Origin: Ischnura elegans
Taxonomy: Eukaryota > Arthropoda > Insecta > Odonata > Coenagrionidae
Direction: 5' to 3'
Assembly: GCF_921293095.1 (NCBI RefSeq)
Contig: NC_060259.1
Span: forward strand, 25,737,812-25,801,811
DNA length: 64,000 nt
Part shown: positions 13,091 to 27,610 of the stretch, in pieces
How positions within the stretch are numbered: the stretch's first letter is position 1
Layout of the letters: each line of letters starts with the position of its first letter
The notes under the pieces: model-generated
The model's input: only the letters and a program-made list of their open reading frames with translations
Databases searched by the model: none
What the model was told of the DNA's origin: nothing
Program-made: the position numbers and the translations under genes

Positions 13091-16000
13091 TCTATTAAGG
13101 TATGGAGGAGAAAATCGTGTAGTTCTGTTTTTGTCTACCTAATTGTCGTTTTGTTACTCGCGTCGGGTCACTTTGACCCTATCGTATTAGCAGTTTTTAA
13201 AATTTATTTTCATAGGTTTCTAAATAAAAATCTTTTTCACGCAAAATTTCCATAATGCATCTAAAACTTTAATCTCTTACACGAGGAATTCTACAAACAC
13301 TCTAATACTGTCGATTAAATATAATCTGATTTTGGTATTTTTTGTGTTATCGATAGAGGGTTAATAATTTCGAGCATTGTTGATAGCTCACCCTTAAGCC
13401 TTTGGTTTTAATTAAAGATACAGTATAATGTCTGTAATGTTGTTCGTATTTTAAATTTACGCTTAAAGCCAAGTTTGTCATATCGATATTATAAATATCG
13501 ATTTTATGTTGATGATCGGCAGCTAATGTAATAAAATTAATATTGTTTTTCAATGGAGCATGTTGCGTTTCTCATTTAGCGTAATATATCTTAACTAGCA
13601 TCCTCGAATTGTATGAACTTTTAGTGTCTGATCCATTATCGTCAATGCGTACTTGGTTGTAGTTAATTTGTTTATCTTTTGACTTTGTCTGTGATTGGAT
13701 CAGTAATTTAGATGTCGCACACACACTCTCTGTTTTTGTGCAGAAAACCTTGTCTTTGCCATAAAATAATTTATTTATGTGACATGGTGAATGTGATTTT
13801 TCCTTTTCCCAATGATTTCATTCCTATTGTTGTCTAACGTTTCCACCTCTTTTGCAACTTTACTCCCCATCAGGATTGAATATATGTGCTATTGTTCCGT
13901 TTGTTAAAAGGTATTGATTTTTTTGGCATATCTTATGCCAAGCACTCGTAGTTTATGTTATCTGTTTGTGTTATTTTTTATCTTCAGTAATTTCCATCGA
14001 ACTCGCTCAGTCTCCATTGCCTTTGAAGAAGAGTGATGTCCCTTCTGAGCGCTGTTATTCCCCTCTTTACCTTTCTGAATAATGACTGATAATTTTCCTG
14101 GTGTGGTGGAACCCCGAAGTTTATTCAGATATTCTTGGCGAGGTGATAATAATTTCTGAAACATAATTTTTTTATGTTATCATTAAAAAAATTGAGATTA
14201 GACATTTAGTTGGTTTTAAGTGGACATGAATACCTGACATAACCACCTCGAGATTTCTGTCCTCCGTAGGACTTAATCGCTTGATTATTGTCGTTATTCC
14301 AGCGTTCGTGTGTTTATTCATCCATTGTTCCTGAAGGAGCTTTATAAAATGTTCGCCATGCTAAGTATTCGTTTTAGCCGACTTGTTTTGCTGATAAAAT
14401 TGATATAGTACAGGGAATTGGAAACCACACTGCCACATTCCCCCATGGTTGTTTAGGCGAAAGTACTTTCATGTTGACAATTTTTTATCTGTCCGGCATG
14501 CTTGAGGATGCACAATATTTTTGGCCTTTGACAACGTGAATATTGAGACAGTGCTCTACTGTTCAGTCACCGAAGTGTCAAGAGGGCATGAAGTTATATT
14601 TCTCTTATCGCTTGTGCCTTATCACATGAAAGAGCAGGGACAATATGTCGTGAGTTGGAGGACGCTCTATTGAGTTTGATTTACGGCGACGCGGGACTTA
14701 GCGTAGCTTTCCGGGTTCGCCCGGATGTGACGTTACTTTATGGTAATGTATGCTTGAGCACGTGATGCAGAAGAGGATTCGCATGGGGAAACTCGCCAAT
14801 TCGTGAGGTGTATTGAAATACTTTCATTTGTATGCATAATAATTTAAATCAGGGTATGACATTTGAGAGTGATTGAAGGGCATATATCACGGGTTTCCAT
14901 GCGTTTTAATGTTGATAATGCTTTTACTATTTGCGCTTTAGCTATCTTTAAGCTATTTAAATAAATTTCAAGTACCTCTTACGTGTGTAATTTACGTGTT
15001 AGAAATGAATATGAGTGACCCTTTTGATTCTTGATTTGGGTTATTTCAAATACACTTCTTTATTATTATCCTTAGTTGCTGCTACGCCATTTGGCCTTTT
15101 TTCCTTGGGCCAAAAAATATCGGAGTTTGATGATGGCTTAAGAAATCATAATATTTCTCACATTTTCACAATTGTAGCAATTCCATTTTTATTTCATTTA
15201 TCTTATTTATATTTTAATTTTTGATCATTTTATGCTTTTTGTACGCGAGGATTTGCCTCTGTATATATTTGATCTCCTTTCGTCTAATCTCTTGTTTTAT
15301 GTCAGAACTCGTTGATTTCATATTCTGATATATTTTTGATTTCGTATTCTTTACCGAATAGCTTTTTCTGCATCCATCAGGATCGATGCTGTTGCTCATA
15401 TTCCTGAAATTTGCGTGATTGTTTTGGTGGCGCGTCCCTCTTTTATTTAGCATTAATTATGATACAATATTGAGAATTTCGCGTGAGGTAATGGCGAGAC
15501 TATTCAGCCTCCATAGTGTCACCGTGTGGATTCACATTCCGTGATGCATTTGTAAGGCTCCATGATCCCTAACGTATCACATTATTTATCCGAGTACATT
15601 TTAGATGCTGTCAATTGGTTTTATCACTGTGCGATTGACACGTTTTGTTATCGCAATAGCTAGGTGTAAAGTAATTTGAGGTATTTTTTGTCCGCATGCC
15701 ATCATATGTTAGGATTAATTTTGTCGGAAATATTTATTTGAAATTCAAGGAACTCTCTCAATCATGCGGACCCGCTGCTTAAGAAACGTCTAGTTTTTTT
15801 CATGTAACTTTATGTGGAGATTTACTCGTGATTACTGTTATTCGTTTCAGATACACTCCTGGACTACTTATGCAGTTCGCATATGTAATTAGGTATGTCG
15901 TTGAGACTTGCTTGGATGCATTGCATTCTGAAGAAAGTATCGTAATCACTATGCTCTTACCTCCCTGAGACTTCGTATTGAGATTATAGGAGATGGTCTG

Positions 16001-17540
16001 GGTTGTTACATTGCTTGTACGATGTGGTGTTAAGTATTAATGACGGTCACTCTACTTAGAGGATCGTTTTTGAAAACAATTTGGACTATTGTGTTGGAAT
16101 GTGGGACTCGCGAAATATTCCTGTTCCGGTATTCGAAAGCTGTTAAAAATCTGTCGGGCAATTAACCAGATTAGGTCTCCGGCTTGGCAGCTTAAAAAAT
16201 CCCTAACCTTGAGACACAAGTTTCGTATTATCTTTCCGTTATCTAATTTTTGTGTCCGCGCCAACTCAATGGCGTAGCCCCATGGTTACTGCTATCGTTG
16301 TCCGCTCAGTCGTGGTGGGTGCAGTTGGTTGGTTATTTTGGGATTCAATGTGCAGTGGATATCAGCACGCGATTAGGGACAGGTGGGTAGGGGAAGGCGT
16401 TTATGGTCAAGGGAGAAAGGTTGGAGGTAAACCCTGCGTCGGCGGCGCTATGCTTAAAAGAGAGGCGCCAACAAGAGTTCCTCTCTCAAACCCGTGCGGA
16501 GCATTGCTCTGTTTATGCTCTCGTCAAGGCATGCGGAGGCATTGGTGAAAATAATCTTGAAAATTTTTCATTTCGGGCAAAAATTCATCTTGGGTTTTTA
16601 ACTGCACGGGTGATGCGAATAGTCATAAAAAATACTTGACAGAATTTATATAAACCAGTTACAACGTGTTGAGTGTACATATATGATTAATCGGAATGAA
16701 AATAAACATGCCAATGCTATGAAATAACCATTTATGTGTTAGATATCTATGGAGATGTTCCTTTATTCACTCCCTTGAATTAATTGAATATTTCATTGAA
16801 ACATGAAAGAATGAAGTTTCTTACCTGTCTAGCGACTTTCTCGACTGCAATTATTAAGTCGATAATTTAATTTTTTCCACTCCAGTCGATATTTTAATTC
16901 CTCCCACTAATTTTCTCTTGTTTGAGAAGTAACTTGTAACCACGGGTAACCGTGGAGTTACTGACATGAACTTTTGGGTGATAGGCGCCACTATGGCCTT
17001 TGATAAATCCATGAACTCTGATATGGATATGTTTTTAGGTCGGAAAGGGTCCACACTTTTAATGGAAACTGTTCACTGACTACTCCGGAGTAAATATTAG
17101 AGACGTTTGTAAGGGACATAAATATATGCACTTTCCTTGCAAATGCTGGTTACCGAACGGCGATAAGACTATCCGCTGATTAAATGGACTTTTTAAGAAA
17201 AGGGTGGTGGCGTGCTTACAGTATGCCCTGGGGCTGCCGTGCTCATCTTTACAGCTTAGATTATATAGTAAAAAATCTGCGTTTCTAGGTAGTAAGATAA
17301 TTTTCAAAGAAAATTAAATGAATTTTAATAAATTTTTAAAAATATGTTTAAATATTTTTCTCTTTACCAAGCTACAAAATATCGAAGTCTCTCTTGTTTA
17401 TGCTCATTTTGTTGGTTTTTAAATTATTGACAACCTTACCTATGGTCACTAATGTCCCGGTATTCATGTCCTCTTTAGAAATAAATACAAAAAAAACGAA
17501 ATCTATTACTATGTTATTGAGGTTTTTTGTTGTTTTACAA
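13091..17540. other. Non-coding DNA, no gene seen
   Basis: AT-rich sequence with scattered short frames. Around 16250-16550 there is a GC-richer stretch with two overlapping + strand frames but no recognisable domain; it may be an unrecognised old repeat. Confidence 0.45.
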
Positions 17541-17545
17541 ATTTA

Positions 17546-17605
17546 CAGAGAAAAAAATTATTCGCCTTGACCAGGATAACGGTCTAGGCGAATGTTTTTT
17601 CTCTG
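17546..17605. repeat. 60-nt hairpin built on an inverted CAGAGAAAAAA...TTCGCC word
   Basis: The left arm CAGAGAAAAAAATTATTCGC (17546-17565) continues with CTTGACC. The right arm GGTCTAGGCGAATGTTTTTTCTCTG ends at 17605. They pair over about 25 bp with few mismatches around a loop of about 8 nt. The same word recurs once more at 34611-34630, which suggests a repeat family (MITE or SINE piece) rather than a unique gene. A small hairpin RNA cannot be excluded. Confidence 0.6.
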
Positions 17606-17845
17606 TGGGATTTTCACACAATTTGTACTTTGATGTCAATTTCTCCAACACATCATCATTGGTTTCATTGAAATATGAATTCGGTTGCTTATTTCGTTCT
17701 AAGACCTCGGTGATCATCTGGGAGTCATCGCTCCGAAATCCTCTGTGATACTCTCCTCTCGATTTGCTCTATCGTTATCAACTATATATCCCCTCTATTT
17801 TTGTGACCTATTTGTTATACTTCCCCCGATATGATATATGATGGC

Positions 17846-17965
17846 TTGATGAAGTCTTCACGGGAAATCAGCCGGGTCAAGATTGACATTGCTGCAATGT
17901 CAATCTTGACGACAGGCAGCAATGTCAATCTTGACCCGGTTGATTTCCTGTGAAGACTTCATCAA
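17846..17965. repeat. Near-perfect 50-bp inverted repeat (foldback)
   Basis: The arms 17846-17895 and 17916-17965 are reverse complements at 48 of 50 positions by my reading. The 20-nt spacer contains aatgtcaatcttgac, a word that occurs again inside the right arm, so the structure has a small internal triplication. The sequence would fold into a long hairpin. It may be a small MITE or a recent inverted duplication. No protein frame crosses it. Confidence 0.8.
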
Positions 17966-17969
17966 CAAG

Positions 17970-20900
17970 ATTCGCCGGGAAAGTGCCAGATTATTCATAT
18001 TATGGTTTATTTACCCTAATCGCTCCTCATAATTATTTTTCGCATGAGCGGACAATTCTGTCCTCCTTTTATGCCTAATGTCATTTAGCTTATAAGTTTC
18101 AACTTACAACTATGGTTAAATTGTATGCTGCTGCCAAATTGAACCTAATTGGAAGAGAAAGAATAAGAGTTGGGACGACGTTTATCTTCAAAATGGCCAC
18201 CACCTAAAATCATTGATATGCTGTAATTTTAATGGCCTTGCACCTTATGTGATCTCACTTTTTAGCTTGAATGCATTATTTTACATACTTGAGAAGCTCC
18301 GCAGCCATTCGAACGCAGTCTTCATTTAATGGCCATGTGAAGCACCGTTACAAAAAGACGAAGTTAATTGGTCATTACGTAAAAAGTGCAAGTCATATGC
18401 GTCGAAGCTCGCCGTCCGAGACGTGTGACTTGGGGAATTAATACTCACGTCGTTTTACTCTGTAGCGGATCGATGCAACGTTGCGATTCGTGAAGGAATA
18501 AATTGAATCATTTATTTTGACTACTATCTTCGTGTCTTCCAGGATATGTGAATTATCTCCTCTAAGTAAATTTGTTGGAGAGCATTGTCATCGTTCTGCG
18601 TATTATTATCTGGTCAACGCTTGCTTTTGAGATTTTACTCGGAGAAATTTTCAAGGCCCTGTCGTAAGAATTACTCCCCATCATCCTCTGCAAAGTCTTC
18701 ATAATCCAATCCCTGCGGCCGTAAACCAACTACCTTATACCGAATTTCAAGGAGACCTCTACTGTATTGTAGCTAGCAAGGCGAACTAGATTGCGTTATA
18801 GGGAGCAAGCTTGATGCTCCAGCGACAAAGAAAAGCGAATAAGTCATGACTGTCACGAACAAGTTTCGAAATATGGTCAACAGATGGTGGTTGTGTTTTT
18901 CTTGGCGAAGAGAAAACTGCTTTGAAGTTCTGTCCACCTCTTGCTCTGCATCGTCGTATACCGATGGAGTAATCGTGTTGAACCTGCTCATTGGTCGGGG
19001 GCTGCTATATGCAGGTATATCGATACAATGCACTGCTCTGTGAAGTGGCAATGGAAGCTAATCTTGCCTCGTAACTCGGAATTCCGTTGACCAAGAGGTC
19101 ATGCATCTCATTAGGGCTCAAATATATGCTATACCCAGAGTTCTGACTTTTCATTCAGGATCCTCGGATTTAAATTATAGAAAGTGGTGAATTCGATCTC
19201 TTCATATACCTCGAGTAGATTTGTGTGAAGGTTCACCGTGGCTGATCGAACGAAAAACACTTAGTTCGAATATTCCGTTGGAAAAATTACTCTTAAACCT
19301 TCTATGATGAAGAAATCAAAATTCTTTATGCGTGGTAAATATTTGACAGTGAGTGTCCTTTGAAATAAGAATTATGTCGAGTAATTTGAGGCGACATTAA
19401 AAATAGCAATATTTAAGATATTTTTACTTAAGTTACGACATCTATTTGTCAATAACTCTGAAAATTGCTTTGTGACTTAACTCACGCTTGTTTTTATCGC
19501 AGCGCATGTTATATTACTTTCTTTGCAAAGAAAATATTTCAATCCTTTAAAGAACAATAAAGAAGAATATTTTTAAAGAACCTGTCATAATTTACGGCTT
19601 TTCAAATCATGAAATATGCAACTTCATGATGATACCATTGAAAACAACTTAATGATATCGGAAGACCCTTTTTCAATGGATTCGGGAGGAGAGCAATGAG
19701 AAGACCACCGTTCCGCACTGTTATTTCGATCGATAGTCGGAATTATGTCTTTGTTGTGAGGAAGTATGTATAGTTAGGACCTTCATATCAGTTGATTTCT
19801 TTCTTGGTTGGAAAATTATCCTAACTAGTACTATTAGGCTGAAATTGGTCTATGTACATGTTGTATTATTTCAAATATCTCACTAGATGATCTGCTAACA
19901 GAGCATATGGTGCTTAATAATTGTCTATTATTTATTTAGGACACGATCTACTCTTTCCTAATGCTCATAGATATTTTCAACCCCCCAGAATTTAAAACTG
20001 CGCATTATTATTCTCCCGGATGATTAAACACTTAGTAAAAATCGCAGTAATTTGATATTTATAATTAAATATTAGGCTTTCGTGTTCAGATTTTCTAAAA
20101 TAATCATTTCAAAAACACTTATCACGGATGCCGCTTGATGCCATAGTTTTTACCGAAAATTCGTCATCAGTGTCATATTAGCTGTATTCAAAACTATTCG
20201 GGTATCAAGATTGACCCAGTTTCCGTTGGAGTCTGGAATTCCTTTAATTATTTCCCTGATATTTATTTCAAAGTATAAATTTTTGTCAGCGATTGAATGC
20301 TTCGCAATAAACATTGCCCCAATGCGCCCAACGTTTTTCGTTTTGGTCGTAATGATTGTCATAGAGTTTGTCACCATTTGAGTAACAACTTATATCGAGA
20401 CTCGGATATGGATAGAGAAATTTATTTTTTTAGTTGGCGAGAAAAACTTTTTGAATTTTTTAATCTATAATATTATTTGTAATATTTGCTTATTTTATGA
20501 CGGAAAACGTGATTTTCTGTTGCTTCATTAACATCTGTTGTTAGATTAAATTGACAAAATGTGTCGTCATCATTATTGGAGATATTCCAGCAGTCGAAAT
20601 ATTGGAGGGGAATGAAACCAACTGAGAAATGGGTCAAAATCCCGAGCAAAAGTTTCTGACATCCACTCGGAAAGATTTACTTTGAAAGCGCATAAAGGCT
20701 GGCTTATGCTGAAGGAGAATTTAAAGTTGAAATGAAACCGCAGTCAAAGAGTTGAAGAGGGGAATACTGAGACACCAACCGTGAATGGATTGTGATAGTG
20801 AATCCACATTGGTGACCTCTGAACGTCAACGCTAGCATGCGACTCTAAATGCTTCCAGGAAATTTTTGAAGGGCATTACAACAAGGGTATCTCGAATTGG

Positions 20901-22120
20901 TACCCTTAACAAAACTTAAACTGCTGTGTAGAAAACTTTTATCGCTCATTTTCTGAGAGGTAATTTCCGATGATAAGGCGAAAAGGAAAGTGCTGTATAG
21001 GATGTCTAGTTGCAGTTGGGTTGTCCCCCTGGTGACATCGTTGATAGTAATTATGTGGGAGATAAAATTTATTGAGTAGTTCCGTGAGGGATATCGAGAC
21101 ATTAGTCCTTGGGGCAGATAAGAAGGACCCAAAGAAGGGGGAACACTAGGGAATTGTGGGAGAGAGCTTGGGAAAGGGAGGGCTGCAGTGTACTATTATT
21201 AGGATTACAGTACTATGCATGAATGAATGGATAACTTCGCGAAGCCTATCCAACTCTATTTTTCTGTGAGCGTAATTAAAGCCAAGGACTGAGGAATCTG
21301 GCCCATTAGTGCGAGTGGCGGCAGTGGGAGAGGCGGAGACTCCGCGGTCGTCATCTCACGAAATTCTTGCGCAACTGACGATACGAGGAGGTGTAAAAGA
21401 AGACGAGGAAGATGAGAAAAGCGGAGGTAAAAATAGGAACGTGGAATGCTTGGTTAATGGTGAGGATGGGGTGGCTAGGCAATATTAAACAGAAAATGGA
21501 AATGTGGAATTCGCTGCAGTGGTATGAGGTGGAATGGAGAGTCTCTGATTAGTTTATTTACGATGTTTTTAGGGCCAGTTACTGTGGGTATCCTTTTATT
21601 TTAATGTGATGTGGGGTTAGAGGGCCGTAGCATAAAGTGCTAGGGGATAGACACCGCAGTTGTAATCTGAGGACAAGCTTATATTTTTTTCATGGTTCAG
21701 TATTTGGCATTTCGTACATTCTTGCAGTCAGGGGGTGTAAAAAGTGGAGTAATTAAAAGTGATAAATGTAGAAGTCCATGGCAAGAAAATCTGGCGGTGA
21801 TGTGGGTCTTTGAATGAGGTTTTTGGGGAAGTGAGGGGCAGGCACGAAGTGGGGGAGTATGAACGTGGGTTAGCTTCAGTGAAAGAGCTGTTGAAACCTG
21901 ATGGCTGAATACGTCTTTTACACTCATAATATTCTTGTCAACCATATGCATTAACAATTGTTATATATGTCCATGGCGGATTGGTTATTCAATCAGGCGA
22001 AATAATCACGAGCTGTGCTGTACGACCTAAGAAATTTCTTGTAACAATAATTTGTTCTTATCGAACGGTGGCTAAAACATATTTTTGGTCACAATAATTG
22101 TATAGTTGAATTACAAAAGA
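17970..22120. other. Non-coding DNA, no gene seen
   Basis: No domain-bearing frame. The stretch at 21280-21960 is purine-rich on the + strand with several GGAG/GGGG runs, giving open frames on the complement that look compositional. Confidence 0.45.
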
Positions 22121-22127
22121 ATGGAAT

Positions 22128-22200
22128 GAGCCCTGGTGAAGGCAGACTAATTTGCCGAAACGTTGGCTTAGATTAGCAATTATTCTTCATTCTTGGACCC
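22128..22200 (+). mobile_element. Possible Penelope-like or SINE fragment with GCCGAAACG signature
   Basis: The words CCTGGTGAAGGCA and TTTGCCGAAACGTTGG are spaced like the CTGATGA...GAAA core found in Penelope-like element terminal repeats, which encode hammerhead-type ribozymes. GGCA and TGCC could form stem II. The core is imperfect (CTGGTGA instead of CTGATGA), so activity is unlikely. The assignment rests on this motif alone. Confidence 0.35.
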
Positions 22201-25200
22201 AAACTTCAGTTAGAGTTATATCTATTGCGTTATTTACGACGTAAAAAAGCTTTAGTAGTGACTGCAGGTGTAGATGCATTTGTAGAGCTCGTAGAAAAAA
22301 TAGAAGTTATCCGTTGACACTTTGTTGGAAAGGGAGTGGTTAAGGGATACTTCACGCTGATTTTTAAAAAATAGATGCGAATTTAGACGTGAACCTTATG
22401 CATACTGAACGTGTTTTCAATTTCAAAAGGCTAGGTATCACATGAAAGGATGACAAATGTAGTTAGAATATGAAGGAGATGGAGAAGTAGAGATATCCAT
22501 AGCTAGTGAATAGTGAAGGAAACGGTCGCAAAGGTCGTTGAGGTGACTGACTAACGGGGGATTTTCTGGATGTAGAATAAAATTACGTTATGTGTAAATA
22601 AGGAATCAAGAGAGTGGGTGGTGTTCTTAGGCGTAAAGAGTTTTAGTTAACAAATGATAAGGAAGGAAGTAAATTGGAGAAATTTGAGCTCGAAAGTAGC
22701 ATTCAGAGGGAATTTTGACGTTGTTCGACGACTAATTCAATTGAAGATTGCATCTGAATTAATTAATTAAGAGGGATAAAGGTTTAGCAAAATGGAAAAA
22801 CGGAGGGGCGAACATGTCTCATGGTTGGAATAAAGGATAATATGCCACGTACTAAAGAAGGCGACATTGTGCAGGCGGTTTTGTTCAGATAATCTTTGTG
22901 CCGTGTCGCTGTTGAGGCACCTGAAACGGTCGGTTACCCTTTATAATATTTATAGTGCTTTGCAGGAGAATAATTTGAACTTGGGCGTAATCTAAGATAC
23001 CTTTTTGCTGTGCCTGGCTTTAGTATTAATATTTGGAATATAGATAAGATTGAACTCGTTCGCACTCTAAATGAACTTACTCCTTATTTTGTCAAGATAC
23101 CGAAGCTGACTACAGAGAGTGTCTATGAACTAGGTGTAGTGATGAGGTTAATTGTTCTAAAAAATTTTAAATTTTGGTATTTTAATCTTATGAAAACGAA
23201 GCCTCATAATTTCAGACGTTAAGAGTTCTATTTAAATCGTTTGTATTTCAAGGGTTTCGTACCGTTTCTCGTTTTTTATGCTTAACTTTTTCACCGATTG
23301 GAAGGGCGAAGGAATATTGTCGCTTTAGTAGTGCTAAAGTAGTGCTCCCAGAGTTTTATAAAATCCATTTAGATCTTGAAATAGGCGTATTAATCTTGGA
23401 TTTGTAATAGGATGATTTTAGATCTACCCAGATTTGAAAAAAATTGACTTGGAGGATATCCGTACGTCCTTTTCTGAGGGAATAGGTGGCTCGATGCATT
23501 TCTTGGAATCGACCCCAAATCCAATAAATTGGTCTTGGTCGTGGTGAGGTGGTTACAAGTCAGGTTCTCTATTTAATTAGATCACGAGTCGCCGTCTCTC
23601 CTTCTTACTCGCAACCTTGAGGGCTTCCAGATCAACAAGGCCTGTTTTCCCCATTGCTACCGCAAGCTACTTGGACTCTCTCCCTACCTTAAGTTACCCG
23701 TTCTCTCATTTTTCAGCGAGGCCCGAGCTTAATTGTTACGCTGGAAAATTGCCATCGCTGGATCCATTTGATATAATGGATAATCCATTGGATAAATACA
23801 ATATTCGCATTCCATAGTATTCGTATAATCCATCGATAAGTATTGACCATTTCTTTGACCTTTCGTTTCGCATTTCCGCTGAGGTGGCTTAGCCACAAAG
23901 TTTTGTCACGTTTTCCATGTGAGAAAGTCAGTACTTTACGGGCGATGAATAGTATTATTTGCGGCTTAAGGTATGTTTTCTTGCTATTTCATTTTGCCGG
24001 TTGGTGTAAAGAGGAGGCTGAAAACTGAGGGAAATCTTAGAAGTTTCCCAAACGGAAATTCCTTTGGTTACACAGATTTGGTGCCATTCTCTTCGTAAAA
24101 GTTGGGTCAATTTCCTCCAGCGTTGTTTGCGGCGGATATATTTGACATTCTTAGTCCTTAAAAAATACGCAGTACTTTTGTCGGGAATTGAACTCTATCG
24201 CATAAGGATTTTCAGTGATAAGCATCGGTTCACAGTAATGCTCATGTGTTTTAGATTGGAGACCACGGTTAGGGGCGGTAATATTGTCACCTTTAGATGC
24301 CAATTCGGTTATTTCATTGCGTTCAGTCCTTTGGAACTGAATTAATGGGAACCAGGGTCCGTTTTCCTTCGTATTAAGTGCACTTCATAACCAATATGCT
24401 AACTATCCCACGGAAATGAGGCTCTTGGGAGAGGAGTGAATGATTTTCCACCAACAATTCGAGTCTGTAATTCCAAATTTATCATTATATGGCATATGTA
24501 TCTTTTGCCAAAAGTTCTTCTTGAATATCTTCAGCTCGAGTTCATCGTACTCTCTAGGCCTCTTTTCCGGTGATGGTGACGCTGTGCATGGAAAAGACGG
24601 TCGCCGATAAGTAATTTTTAACAAACTCACACTGGCCGTGGTATTATTCTCATTTCATCACAATTTGCTGGTTTACAAAATAGAAATAGAACATTTTAGT
24701 TTTATTCGCAGCCTAAAGTCAAGTAGTCAGTAAGTTATGCATGGTATAGGGCACGGAAGGGACATTTTCGAAGCATTCTTTTCTCTTACTATGTCAACTG
24801 AGAACCATATCATTCATTAGAAGCATCATTCTCTTGTCAGCGTTAATTCAAAGGTTAAAACTAATGCAATGAAAAAAGTGAGATGTTAGAAGCAGTGATA
24901 AGTCGTTATAAAGCCTTTATTTGGTGGTTCTATCTATGTGTCAGTTATGCATATTGATATGGTTACGGTTGTTGCCCCCATGCCTGTGTTGACTGGAAAA
25001 GAATTGTAATAAAAACAAATATTTGTGGAAAATCTTAAAAACTAATAAGCAATGGAAGTCAAACTTTTCTTTTTGTAATTTTTTAATATTTTGAGGACAA
25101 ATTTAAAAATATCTTTAGGATTTTTTCTTGCATGTAAATATTTTTATCTAAATGCACACGGAGATATGCATATAAAAGTATTTTAAATCAATTTACGTTT

Positions 25201-27610
25201 CGCTGAAAACACTGCGTGTGAATATAATAGTGCGATCTTGGGACTCAGCGCGGGGAGTCATGTTCAACTCGCCGCTCGGAAAACCTCTGCATCCTCCGAA
25301 AACCTCCAGTTCCTCCGATAACCTCCGTCCCCATACCTCACCACTGATTGACGCCCGACCTCCACTTGTAGTACCGGAGGCCTGTAGAGGAAGCACTGCG
25401 GTGACATCTAACGAACACTGGAGATGTGCCTCCGCTTCGCAGCTCTAGTTTAGTTTCCCCTGATCACCGAAAGAGCTGTCGAAGCGTGTCTTATTGTTGT
25501 TATAGCGATCAATCATTCCATCGACTATATAATTGTAGCTGAGGAAGATCTCCTTATCATTTGAAATATTGTCTGAGCACGAAGAAGGCATTATTACCTA
25601 TCAAAATGTTGCTTCAAAAATGTTTCTTTAATTTTTTCAAGGTATTCATTTTATGATAAGTAAGTCCTTGGGCTTCATTTAGTGTTTTGTTCATAATGAT
25701 ATTTTCACCGATCCACCGAACGGATTTTTGTTATTCGTTGCGAAAGTATAAAATAAGTTTGCTAGCTCATTTTACGCCACGTAAATGGTTATGGCTTGAT
25801 GTGAGCCGGTGGGAGTACATTGGACTATCTGGAAGGATGATTTGAAAGTGAATTTTTATCTCTGTATTGATTTAACAACAAAAAAACATTTTTTAACCAT
25901 TTAAAGCGCAGTAAATTACAATTTATTTCTAGTTGGAGTGAATCATTTCAACGAACATGGAGTCATTCATCTTGATGAAATGCAACAATGATTATTTTGG
26001 TACAGTTTAGGCTATTCCCGCGAACTTTCCCCACCATGGTGAGGTCTATAAACATGGTAGAGAAGTTGGCTTTCTGTTTTTTAAAGCTTTTATAGCCGTT
26101 TTCACTGCTAGTTATACATTTTTGTGATTGATAGACACATGAGGAGGGATTTTTTTTCAAGAAATATTTGTTTTGGTTGTGATACTAATGACCTAAGTGT
26201 AATCCAAAGACACTAAACTCCCGATATCCTTATTTGTAAGTGAATCTGAGTTCTGAGCTGATGAAGATTATGCTATTTAAGTATTTTCATGAAATACGTT
26301 TCGAAACATAATCTCATATATTGTAGACTTAAAATAAATGGACCATGTTCCGTGAGTCACTACGGTTTGAATTTGGGCCTTTTTCGCATTGCTACTGACT
26401 TAAGGGTTCCGGGTTCAAATCCATGGTTATGCCTTTGGGACACAATAATCAAAACTGGGAATACTTTACATTTACGTGCATAGGATACTCTACATCTACA
26501 TTTTTAGATGGTGAATCACTCAATGACTGCGAAACGTTTCACTCTCCCGCCAATGATAACATCGGAAATCCGAACTAGATTTATTTCACTGGACATTGTA
26601 CTTACCTAAATTCACCCTAGTTCACCAAACATTACCGTGTATTGTATAGTTCACCGGCTGTCATTCCGTGTCAGCCCACCTCTTGTTTACGGATTTCATC
26701 CTGAAAGTGATATATTTCACTCAGCCTATGACGGGAGGACTAATAGTGGAAACATTGGGAAGATTTTCAGTTGAACATATTAGCTTATAATTGTTATTTG
26801 CGGGTAATAAATCAGAACATTCCTTTTAGTTCACCGTCGAAGAATTTTTCGCTGGTTATTGATTCCTTAGCGAAATTATTATGCACTATTTTATTTTACG
26901 CTTCAAATTTCGTGCCGTTTTTGCTGTCGTTCCCTTTTATACGAATGACACCGGTTTATTGAAGTGTTTGCTGCAAGTGTTATTGCAGCCCAGGGAATGT
27001 AAACACAATAAAGACTTGATACTTTGTGTTTCGGAATGTGTGGCGTGATTGATTAAGGGCGGAAATCTCCGGAAACAATTCCTAATTTAGTCTTGCCTTT
27101 CTTGCGTTGCCCGGTACTCAATCTTAATTTCTGTTATAACAGAAACGTAAAAAGAGGTACAATCTATGAAACCGCTTACGTGCCTGTTTCCTTAAACCTC
27201 CTGTTGGTAGTGGATGATTCGTTATATATGCTTCGAGGGAAGTTTCGGAATATTTAGAAGTGGTATTTGCTCTCGCTTTGCGTCTTGAATTTTTGAAATA
27301 GTCTTTTCGCTTAACATTTTTTCGCAAATAGCTATGATTATGAGATGTGTTGCGTGAATAAAAGACGAAAGGAATGCCGACAAGTGACGTGAAGGCACTT
27401 TATGTGATCAGACAAAATGATCATGGGAGGAAAGTTGGCGCTCAACTCAAAATTTGCCCTTATAATCCAACATGAATTATTGCTTTTACGATGGGTAATT
27501 ACATTTTAAACGAATAAATTAAAATTCTGGGGTTAAGCCTGAAATAGTCTCTCTGTAAATCAGTATATTAACGATTACACATACATTATTATTTTATTTG
27601 GAGGTAATTG
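22201..27610. other. Non-coding DNA, no gene seen
   Basis: AT-rich sequence. A GC-rich segment at 25240-25450 contains several CCTCCG repeats and is open on both strands, with no recognisable product. A possible SINE head lies at 26370-26480. Confidence 0.45.
26370..26480 (+). mobile_element. Possible tRNA-like SINE relic
   Basis: A B-box-like GGGTTCCGGGTTCAAATCC (26404-26422) follows a GCTACTGACTTAAGG stretch at a distance compatible with a tRNA-like head. There is no cloverleaf that I can draw with confidence, and the body does not match the other SINE copies in the window. Confidence 0.35.

Noticed and set aside
25193..25448. Opposed open frames in a CCTCCG-rich segment
   Set aside because: Both strands open because of local composition; no recognisable product.
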